50,805 bases of DNA from Akkermansiaceae bacterium (GTDB taxonomy: Bacteria; Verrucomicrobiota; Verrucomicrobiia; Verrucomicrobiales; Akkermansiaceae). Shown here piece by piece: positions 44,018-50,805 of this stretch (position 1 is its first letter; each line of letters starts with the position of its first letter). A model generated the notes under the pieces. The model ran no database searches. It had not been told where the DNA came from and saw only the letters and a list, made by a program, of their open reading frames with translations. The position numbers and the translations under genes are program-made. The DNA lies in contig CAIVSK010000077.1 of the NCBI GenBank assembly GCA_903908495.1, positions 1 to 50,805 of the forward strand. The letters run 5' to 3'.

Positions 44018-45187
44018 ATGGCTTTTGCGATCCTCGGACTCGTTCTGTCGGATAGATCAACTGCCGATTCTCATATCGCCGTTCAGCCAACCGGAGGGAA
44101 GGATACGCTCAAATCGGCATTTGGGGAATGGTTTGCGATGGGGGCCGCGATCCCGGGCGACGACCTGAGTCAGGCGGAACGCCAACTGTTATTCAGGCAC
44201 TTTGGAACAGTAACCCCTGAGAACTGCATGAAACCCGCACTCGTGCATCCGGCACCGGATCGCTTTGACTTCGCCAAAGCCGACGCACTGGTGGATCTGG
44301 CGCGTGGCAATGGACTAACGGTCAACGGCCACACCTTGGTCTGGCACCAACAATGCCCCGATTGGTTCTTCCGCGATGGCGCGCAGGTCGCCGGCCGCGA
44401 ACTGGTGCTCGCGCGGTTGCGGGCTCACATCACTGCGGTGGCCGGCCATTTCGCCGGCAAACTGAAGAGCTGGGACGTGGTCAACGAGGCCATCGACGAC
44501 GGCCATGACTACCTGCGCAAATCACCCTGGCTAACCGGCATCGGTGATGACTTCATCGCCGAGGCGTTCATTGCCGCCCGCAAGGCAGATCCCAAGGCTG
44601 AACTCTACTACAACGACTACGGCATCGAGCTGCAGCCGAAGCGCGACAAGATGCTGCGCCTTCTCGGCGACCTCAAGCAGCGTCGGGCACCGGTTCAGGG
44701 CGTCGGCATCCAAGGCCACTGGAGAATCGACCACATCCCCTTCAAGGACATCGAGGCGGCCATTGTCGCCTTTCACGCCGAAGGCATGCGGGTGGCGATC
44801 ACCGAACTTGACATTGACGTGGGCACCCGCGCAACCGCAGGTGCCGAGTCCGGAACCCGGGAGCAGGACGCAGCAGACCCGCTCGCCAATGGGCTCACAG
44901 CAGATCTCCAGCGCCGGCTCGCCGACCAATACGGCCAGCTTTTCGCCCTGTTTTTCAAACATCGGGACAAGATATCCCGCGTCACTTTCTGGGGCCTCCA
45001 AGACGGGCGGAGTTGGCTGAACTACTGGCCATCCAAGCGCACCAACCACCCCCTGTTGTGGGATCGGGCATTGCAGCCCAAGCCGGCGCTGGCGGCCGTC
45101 CTGGCCGCGGCGAAGGCGGAGCCACCCAATGCCCCGCCAGCGGGCAGCGGACCCGCGGCACCGCCGAAGGCCTCTCAAGGACACTAA
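44018..45187 (+). CDS. GH10 endo-beta-1,4-xylanase
   Basis: I use ATG 44018 (MAFAILGLVLSDRS), preceded by a TAAGGG site, giving 389 residues; a GTG at 43934 would add 28 residues with another hydrophobic stretch. The GH10 barrel shows TPENCMKP, HTLVWHQQCPDW, acid/base Glu157 in SWDVVNEAID, and nucleophile Glu263 in AITELDID. The Pro/Ala tail may be a linker with no module. The stop overlaps the stop of the convergent S46 gene by four bases. Confidence 0.92.
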   Translation: MAFAILGLVLSDRSTADSHIAVQPTGGKDTLKSAFGEWFAMGAAIPGDDLSQAERQLLFRHFGTVTPENCMKPALVHPAPDRFDFAKADALVDLARGNGLTVNGHTLVWHQQCPDWFFRDGAQVAGRELVLARLRAHITAVAGHFAGKLKSWDVVNEAIDDGHDYLRKSPWLTGIGDDFIAEAFIAARKADPKAELYYNDYGIELQPKRDKMLRLLGDLKQRRAPVQGVGIQGHWRIDHIPFKDIEAAIVAFHAEGMRVAITELDIDVGTRATAGAESGTREQDAADPLANGLTADLQRRLADQYGQLFALFFKHRDKISRVTFWGLQDGRSWLNYWPSKRTNHPLLWDRALQPKPALAAVLAAAKAEPPNAPPAGSGPAAPPKASQGH

Positions 45188-47541
45188 CGCGCAGCTGGTG
45201 GCGCGTCCGCCGCTGCGGGCCCGCCCGCGATCTCCTCGATGAGGTTGGTGGCACCATCCACTTCAGCCATGGTCCAAAGCATGTAGCGCGTGTCGACGTG
45301 GATCGAACGCGTCCGCACCGGGTCGAACAGGTAGTCGGACGCCACCGTGTCGTAAGTGCCGTCGAAGAGGAACCCGACGAGTTCACCCTTGCCGTTGAGG
45401 GTGGCCGAGCCCGAGTTGCCACCCGTCGTGTCGACCGTGCTGAGAAAATCCACCGGCACGTCGTTGAGCTTCGGGTCGAAATACGGCGTCTGCTTGCCGG
45501 CGCGCAGGGCCTTGATGGCGGCGAGCTCGGCCTCCGGCGCATTGAACGGGCTGGTGCCGCTTGCCTTGTCGACGATGCCCTGCAGGGTCGTCTGCGATGG
45601 ATTCGGAATGCCCTCGCTGGCCGGGACGCCCATGACCCGGCCATAGGTGACCCGGAGTGTGCCGTTCGCGTCGGGGGCCACGGCACCGCCACTGTGGGCG
45701 AGCAGCGCCTCGGCGTAGCGGGGCCCTAGGCGATAGAGCGAGCCGGAGTGTTGTTTTGACTTTTCGCGGGTGGCTTCCATCAGCGGAAAAAGGGCGGCTG
45801 TCAGCTTGATGGCGGAGTCGTCGGTGGCGAGCAACTCGGCGGTGGACATGTCGAGGCGGGCGAGACGCACGTCCTTCTGGTAGAGCTGGGTGCCGGCCAG
45901 CAGCTTGCCGATGAAGGCGTCGATCGCAGCGCCAGTGGCAGCCGCGCTCATGGTCGCTGATAGCCCGATTTCCTGATCGAGCACATCGATGCGCTGGCCC
46001 GCCGGAAGCTTGGCAACCTCGGCGAGCGAATACCTCAGGAGTGCGTCGTCGGCCTTGACGTCAAGACTGCGCTGGAGCCGGTCCTGCCCCTCGCGCAAAC
46101 GACTCCAGTCGCGCTCTTGGAATGCCGGATCGCGCTCGGCGTCGCTCTTCGGACGCTCGCGAGAAAGCCGATAGAGCATCTGCGCGGAGCCCATGACCGA
46201 GCCCATGCCGCCACAAATTTCGGCGACGAGGGCATCGCGTTCGGCCGTCAGGACGCGCTCAGCCACAAGGCTGTTGAGGGCAGGCAGCACATCGCCGTAG
46301 GCGGTCTTGCGCCCGGGCTCCGCATCGATCCACGCCAGCAGTGACTTTTCGCGCAGCTCGCGCTCGGCTAGAAGCCCGCGCTTGTGCATGCTCTCGACGA
46401 CCCCCTTGGCTTTGGTGAGCGAGTTGTTCAGACCGCGGATACGCGTCGAGACGCGGATGCCCGTCTCGGGGTCCTGTTGGGAAAGTTTCGTCAGCAGGTC
46501 GATCTGGTCCGTGTTGCGCCTCACCGTCCGCGGCAGGCTCCATTCGACGGTCCGTTTCACCTCGGCATAGGGGGCCAGGCGCGCGGTGCGGCCCGGATAT
46601 CCCGCCACGAACACGAGCTCGCCGGGGCTGGCACCCTGGGGCGACACCCGCAACCAGTGCTTGGGCTTGTACGGGACGTTGTCCTTCGAGTAGACGGCGG
46701 ACTTGCCTGCCGGCGAGACATAGGCGCGGTAAAACGAGAAATCTCCGGTGTGGCGGGGCCACTGCCAGTTATCGACTTCGCCACCGAAATTTCCGATGCC
46801 AGCGGCAGGCGCATACACGAGCCGCACATCCTGGATCTCCATCTGCCCGATCTCGAACCACTTCCTGCCCTCGAAAAAACTCGAGACCGTGCAGCGCAGA
46901 CCGCGCTTCTCACAGGCCGCCGTAAGCTCCTTGACCCGCTTGTCAACCGCATCGAAACGCGCGCGATCAGACAACTGTGGGTCGAGAGCGCCGATGACGT
47001 CATCGGTCACATCCCTAACAGAGACCGTCACGTAAACCCGCGAACCGGGGCCGTTCCAAAGTTCCTCGGCGCGCGTCTTGGCGAGAAACCCCGATTCCAT
47101 CAGATTATTCCCGGGCTTTGAGTTGTACTGCAGGGACCCCTGGACGCAATGATGATTCGTCGCGATGAGCCCGTCGGCGGACACAAACGAGGCACTGCAG
47201 CCACCCAGCGAGACGATGGCACCGAGCGGATGGCCCGTCAGATCGGCGAACGCGCCGGCGTCGCCGGTGAAGCCCATGGCCTGCAACTCCGCCGCCTGAG
47301 CGGGAATCTGCTCCGGCATCCACATCCCCTCGTTGGCCGAAGCCCGCGTCGACGCGATGCAAAGCATCACCGGCGCGCAGACGGCGACGAGCGCCCTGGT
47401 GAATGGACTCAAGCGACTCCCAGCTGGCGGCCCGGCGGATGCCGCCGGTGTTTGGCTGCAATGGCTGATTTCCAGTTCGTCTGCGCTTTTTCGCCCGGGG
47501 TTGATCAATTGGCTCACGTCGCTACGCTGCCCCGCGGCCAA
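45184..47541 (-). CDS. S46-family dipeptidyl-peptidase (DPP7/DPP11 type)
   Basis: The 785 residues match the S46 family. The export signal lies at about 44-69 (ending STRASA), so the true start may be some 40 codons in, though no ATG is well placed. The catalytic His is in TNHHC (about 128-132), Asp in EVDNWQWPRHTGDFSF, and Ser in TGGNSGSATLNG near residue 690. S46 enzymes cleave dipeptides from N-termini in the periplasm. Whether it prefers acidic (DPP11) or hydrophobic (DPP7) residues cannot be told here. It diverges from the glycosidase gene over about 100 bp. Confidence 0.92.
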   Translation of the reverse strand: MAAGQRSDVSQLINPGRKSADELEISHCSQTPAASAGPPAGSRLSPFTRALVAVCAPVMLCIASTRASANEGMWMPEQIPAQAAELQAMGFTGDAGAFADLTGHPLGAIVSLGGCSASFVSADGLIATNHHCVQGSLQYNSKPGNNLMESGFLAKTRAEELWNGPGSRVYVTVSVRDVTDDVIGALDPQLSDRARFDAVDKRVKELTAACEKRGLRCTVSSFFEGRKWFEIGQMEIQDVRLVYAPAAGIGNFGGEVDNWQWPRHTGDFSFYRAYVSPAGKSAVYSKDNVPYKPKHWLRVSPQGASPGELVFVAGYPGRTARLAPYAEVKRTVEWSLPRTVRRNTDQIDLLTKLSQQDPETGIRVSTRIRGLNNSLTKAKGVVESMHKRGLLAERELREKSLLAWIDAEPGRKTAYGDVLPALNSLVAERVLTAERDALVAEICGGMGSVMGSAQMLYRLSRERPKSDAERDPAFQERDWSRLREGQDRLQRSLDVKADDALLRYSLAEVAKLPAGQRIDVLDQEIGLSATMSAAATGAAIDAFIGKLLAGTQLYQKDVRLARLDMSTAELLATDDSAIKLTAALFPLMEATREKSKQHSGSLYRLGPRYAEALLAHSGGAVAPDANGTLRVTYGRVMGVPASEGIPNPSQTTLQGIVDKASGTSPFNAPEAELAAIKALRAGKQTPYFDPKLNDVPVDFLSTVDTTGGNSGSATLNGKGELVGFLFDGTYDTVASDYLFDPVRTRSIHVDTRYMLWTMAEVDGATNLIEEIAGGPAAADAPPAAR

Positions 47542-47640
47542 GCGCTTGCCAAGCCATTCCTTTGCCGGATTATTGCTCGCGGGTCGGATTTATCCTCGCC
47601 TTTTTGGCGGCTTCCCCAACGATGCCCCCCGTCATACCTT

Positions 47641-49842
47641 ATGAATGCATCCAGTTTGTTGAAGTCCCCATTGTTGTTAGTCGCCACCTTGATCGGAATG
47701 TCCGATCGAAGTCTGGCTGTCGAGACCGGAGCCATCCTAGCACCCCCACCGGAAGCCTCCGTCGCGTTTCCCGGGCCGCTGCCGGGGGTGGCGAAAGCCG
47801 TGGCGGGAGAGCACTCCGTCGAGCTTTCCAACGCTGCCATCGCCGCAGGCTGGACTTGGCTAAATGGCTCCCTCAAGCCGGTCTCGCTGGTCAACAAACT
47901 TTCCAATCAGCCGCTGGCCGTGCCCGACGAGGCATTCATCCTGGAGTTCCGCGATGGCCACCAGCTCCGGTCCTCGGCCCTTAAAGTCGGGCCCGCCAAA
48001 CTGGAAATCCTGGCTGCCGATCCGCAATCCGTCGGCCTCGCAGGTCGCTTCGCCGGCCAGCAGATCACATTGCTACTCTCCTCCGCAAATTCGGCGCTGC
48101 AAGTCAAGTGGTCGGTTTCCCTGCGCGATGGGGCCAATTACATCCGCCAACAGGTCAGCATCGCGGCGCTGCATGGCGAGGCGGACCTCGCCAAAATCAT
48201 CCTGGTCAGCCAGGCCCTGCCGGGGGCAGACATCAGCGGCAAGGTGGCGGGATCGCCCATCGTTGATGCTGCGTTTTTCACGGGCTTTGAGCACCCGATG
48301 TCGATCTCGCGGGTGGAAACCTACAAGCTGGTTCCAGACCCGGATGCCGAGGATGGCAATTTGGCGGCCGATCACATCCCCACCCTCCAGGAGCCTGCCG
48401 TCCGCCATCGCGCCACCGCCTGGCTGGAGCGGGCTCTGCCGATTCAGGAGGGAAAAGTCTTTTCTGTTAGCAGTGTGCAAGGCGTGGTGCCCGAGGGCCA
48501 ACTCCGGCGCGGCGTCCTCTACTACATCGAGCGCGAACGGGCCCATGCCTATCGCCCGTTTCTCCACTATAACTCGTGGTATGACATCGGCTACTTCACG
48601 CCCTACGATGAGAAAGACTGCCTCGGCGTCATCGACGGATTTACACGGGAACTCCATGACAAGCGAGGCGTAAAAATGGACTCGTTCCTGTTTGACGATG
48701 GGTGGGACGACACATCGAAGGGCGGTCAGTGGGTCTTTCATAAAGGCTTCCCCAATGGCTTTACCACCGTGAAAAATGCCGCACTCAAAACCGGCGCCGG
48801 CCCGGGCGTCTGGCTGTCCCCGTGGGGCGGCTATGGCAACCCACGCATCGAACGGCGCAAGAGCGGCGAGGCCGCCGGTTATGAAACCGCCAAGGCGCAG
48901 GATGACCCGGCGGCCAAGCCGAACCCCGAGTACGACAAGTTGTTCGCGCTTTCGGGGCCCAAATATTACGCTAGCTTCCACGCCGCTTGCGTCAAAATGG
49001 TGCGCGACTACGGCATCAATCAATTCAAGCTCGATGGCACCGGCAACATCAACTCGGTGGTTCCCGGCAGCAAGTTCGGCAGCGACTTCGAGGCGGCCAT
49101 TTCCCTCATCGGCGACCTGCGTGGGGTGAAGCCCGACCTGTTCATCAATCTAACCACCGGCACCTGGCCCTCGCCCTTCTGGCTGACGATTTGCGACAGC
49201 ATCTGGCGCGGTGGCGACGACCACGATTTTGCAGGCGTCGGCCCGAAGCGCGAACAGTGGATCACCTATCGCGATGGCGATACCCACGAGCGCATCGTCA
49301 AGGGCGGCCCGCTTTTCCCACTCAACTCGCTCATGCTCCACGGCATCATCTACGCCCGCAAGGCCCATGACCTCAACACCGATCCATCCGACGCATTCAC
49401 CCACGAGGTCCGCAGCTATTTCGGAACCGGCACCCAGTTGCAGGAAATGTATATCTCCCACGATCTTCTCACCCAAGCCAACTGGGATGAACTCGCCACC
49501 TGCGCCAAGTGGTCGCGGGCCAACGCCGCTACCCTTGTCGACACCCACTGGATCGGCGGCAGCCCCCGCAAACTCGAGGTCTATGGCTGGGCCTCATGGT
49601 CGCCAAGGAAAGCCATCCTAACGCTTCGCAACCCATCCGACAAGGCCCAGGAATTCACCCTCAAACTCAGCACGGCGCTTGAGTTGCCCGCCGGTGCCCC
49701 GGCTTCGTATACCTTGACCAGCCCTTACCAGCAACGCGAGATCAAGGAACTAACAGGCAAAATCAACCCGGCGAATCCAGTGAAATTCACGTTGTCGCCG
49801 TTTGAGGTTCTGGTGTTCGAAGCGCTTCCAGCAGCCGATTGA
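47641..49842 (+). CDS. Exported clan-D-like glycoside hydrolase (GH27/GH36 or related)
   Basis: The ATG at 47641 (MNASSLLKSPLLL) gives 733 residues with a signal peptide. An N-terminal beta-sandwich (30-300) precedes a TIM-barrel region: HYNSWYDIGYFTPY near 310, FLFDDGWDD near 355, a probable nucleophile Asp465 in NQFKLDGTGN, and an acidic WRGGDDHDF (522-530) as acid/base candidate. A small C-terminal beta domain ends the protein. Retaining alpha-galactosidase or N-acetylgalactosaminidase activity is the best guess; the exact family is uncertain. Confidence 0.75.
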   Translation: MNASSLLKSPLLLVATLIGMSDRSLAVETGAILAPPPEASVAFPGPLPGVAKAVAGEHSVELSNAAIAAGWTWLNGSLKPVSLVNKLSNQPLAVPDEAFILEFRDGHQLRSSALKVGPAKLEILAADPQSVGLAGRFAGQQITLLLSSANSALQVKWSVSLRDGANYIRQQVSIAALHGEADLAKIILVSQALPGADISGKVAGSPIVDAAFFTGFEHPMSISRVETYKLVPDPDAEDGNLAADHIPTLQEPAVRHRATAWLERALPIQEGKVFSVSSVQGVVPEGQLRRGVLYYIERERAHAYRPFLHYNSWYDIGYFTPYDEKDCLGVIDGFTRELHDKRGVKMDSFLFDDGWDDTSKGGQWVFHKGFPNGFTTVKNAALKTGAGPGVWLSPWGGYGNPRIERRKSGEAAGYETAKAQDDPAAKPNPEYDKLFALSGPKYYASFHAACVKMVRDYGINQFKLDGTGNINSVVPGSKFGSDFEAAISLIGDLRGVKPDLFINLTTGTWPSPFWLTICDSIWRGGDDHDFAGVGPKREQWITYRDGDTHERIVKGGPLFPLNSLMLHGIIYARKAHDLNTDPSDAFTHEVRSYFGTGTQLQEMYISHDLLTQANWDELATCAKWSRANAATLVDTHWIGGSPRKLEVYGWASWSPRKAILTLRNPSDKAQEFTLKLSTALELPAGAPASYTLTSPYQQREIKELTGKINPANPVKFTLSPFEVLVFEALPAAD

Positions 49843-49942
49843 GCCTCAGACGTCCTCACCTCAAAATCGTCTTCGGCGCGGGTCTCACCAACACCCTCGC
49901 CCGCGGTGAGTGCATTCAAATTAAATGACCGAACTGCCGATT

Positions 49943-49969
49943 ATTACCATTTTGTGCGATTTCGGTAAT
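49943..49969. promoter_or_regulatory. AT-rich inverted repeat between convergent genes
   Basis: ATTACC (49943-49948) and GGTAAT (49964-49969) are separated by 15 bases; flanks CGATT and TCG extend the symmetry imperfectly. It lies in a 200-bp non-coding gap between convergent genes, where promoters are not expected. Confidence 0.3.
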
Positions 49970-50042
49970 TCGCTTGGGGGTCTAATTGTCGCTGGACAAG
50001 CGCAGGACCCAAGATGCGTTCGTCGGGCATGGTGAAATCTGG

Positions 50043-50805
50043 CTAACTGTTTGCAAAATCGGACTCGAGCAATCGGCCCAATTTCCCGACATCCCGCAGA
50101 ATGGCATCGGTGAGCTGGCGGCCGGTGAGATCGCGGTTTGCGGTCATGGTATGGCGGAGAGCGGATTCACGGAGGGCTGGGGCGATCTCATCGAGGAATC
50201 CGCGTTGCTGGATTGCCTGGAGGTGTTCGGAAGCACCGGGTGTGTCGGTCTTGCCTAGCAACTGCAAGGTACGAAAAGCGAAATAGAAGACAGGAGGCCA
50301 GTTGATCCAGCGGGGGAAACCACTGGCTTCCGGCCAAGTGATCAGAAAGCTCCAGTCCTGGCGGTTGAGACGGAATTTCTTCTCCCTGCCATCCCTTTCG
50401 GAACGGACGTGACACGATTGTTCCATCTCGTTGAGCGTCACTTGGATGGATTTCGAAAAATAGCCGCTGTCCTTAGCAATCGCTGCCGGGTGGCCGGATT
50501 CGTGCGTAAGCAGCCAGGCCATGATCTCGGCCCGCGCATTCACTCCGAACAGCGCACGCAGGGTGCAGAGCAGATTGCCGGGCCGGTCGGCGCGGGGGAT
50601 CTGGCAGACGGCCCTAGGTGCCCAGCGGGTGCGCAGCAGGCCGAATTTCTCAAAGCGTGGGTCGGGATCCCCGAAAACAGGCGGCGAGGTGCCTGCATGG
50701 GAAGTGAACAACGGCTCAGGCGGGTCGGGTAAACGAGGGGTTTCGCCCAACGACTGCCATTTCCGCAGGACGGACTGCTCGGCGAGAATCTCGGCGATAC
50801 CGCTC
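50043..50805 (-). CDS. Winged-helix protein, unknown function (partial, N-terminus cut)
   Basis: The frame stays open to the right window edge (about 253 codons), so the TTG at 50750 is not the true start. A winged-helix-like stretch lies in the middle: ARAEIMAWLLTHESGHPAAI, then SGYFSKSIQVTLNEMEQS and the wing VRSERDGREKKFRL. It is preceded by a Pro-rich segment and followed by a helical tail that includes WINWPPVFYFAFRTLQLL. It may be a transcription regulator or a toxin-antitoxin related protein. The stop overlaps a CTAAC motif. Confidence 0.75.
   Translation of the reverse strand, partial: SGIAEILAEQSVLRKWQSLGETPRLPDPPEPLFTSHAGTSPPVFGDPDPRFEKFGLLRTRWAPRAVCQIPRADRPGNLLCTLRALFGVNARAEIMAWLLTHESGHPAAIAKDSGYFSKSIQVTLNEMEQSCHVRSERDGREKKFRLNRQDWSFLITWPEASGFPRWINWPPVFYFAFRTLQLLGKTDTPGASEHLQAIQQRGFLDEIAPALRESALRHTMTANRDLTGRQLTDAILRDVGKLGRLLESDFANS

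Noticed and set aside
47149-47640. Extended start of the clan-D-like hydrolase at 47149
   Set aside because: The extension overlaps the S46 gene and its residues are unlike an exported protein; ATG 47641 begins a signal peptide.
1-50805. Rearch for tRNA, rRNA or riboswitch genes
   Set aside because: No cloverleaf, rRNA core motif or known riboswitch pattern could be made out by eye; small RNAs cannot be excluded.

Overview
The window is a GC-rich (roughly 65%) bacterial chromosome segment. No 16S or tRNA is present to place it. The gene set points, by inference, to a heterotrophic member of the Verrucomicrobiota or a nearby PVC lineage: a large mix of secreted glycoside hydrolases, a Tat-type Gfo/Idh/MocA oxidoreductase, a GH127-type enzyme, fused Bat proteins next to MoxR, a bactofilin, a small AP2-like protein, and rpoA-rplQ standing apart from rpsM/K/D.

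Layout. (1) 1-11.9 kb, all minus strand: a five-gene run that looks dedicated to lipid turnover (YiiX/LRAT-like papain-fold protein, LplT-like MFS transporter, PlsC-like acyltransferase, PAP2_3 phosphatase/phosphotransferase, and a PEP-synthase-like dikinase with rifampicin-phosphotransferase domain order, cut by the window edge). It is preceded by recQ, a dGTPase and a small AP2-like protein. (2) 12.1-17.7 kb, plus strand: rpoA, rplQ with a strong terminator, two small membrane proteins, a YbjN-like protein, a spermidine-synthase-fold protein and a methyltransferase with a regulatory domain. (3) 17.8-24.2 kb, minus: a complete tripartite heavy-metal RND efflux system with a Cys-rich exported protein at its head. 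(4) 24.9-32.3 kb: corA, a GH127-like enzyme, a BT1-like MFS transporter, a CBS-pair protein and a Gfo/Idh/MocA oxidoreductase, arranged mostly as single genes. (5) 32.7-42.2 kb: an FHA protein with a repeat tail, diverging from bactofilin - moxR - DUF58 - DUF4381 - BatA - BatB/BatC fusion - BatD/BatE fusion. (6) 42.3-49.8 kb: GH29 fucosidase, GH10 xylanase, S46 dipeptidyl-peptidase and a clan-D-like glycosidase, each alternating in strand. (7) 50.0 kb to the end: a partial winged-helix protein.

Two things deserve most attention. The first is the lipid-remodelling-like island at the left edge, which combines acyl transfer, lipid flipping, phosphate removal/transfer and ATP-driven phosphorylation in one transcription direction. 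The second is the Bat locus, in which two neighbouring gene pairs have been fused in parallel, each with a relic signal peptide at the seam. On the DNA scale there are several dispersed or palindromic intergenic elements: a 33-nt hairpin repeat present twice in opposite orientation, an AT-rich 140-bp palindromic element inside the moxR-bat operon, and an imperfect inverted element near 32.4 kb. The pentamer CTAAC/GTTAG also recurs about once per kb and carries many of the otherwise rare TTA/CTA leucine codons.

All translations and motif positions were read by eye; family assignments rest on recognised motifs, not on database searches.
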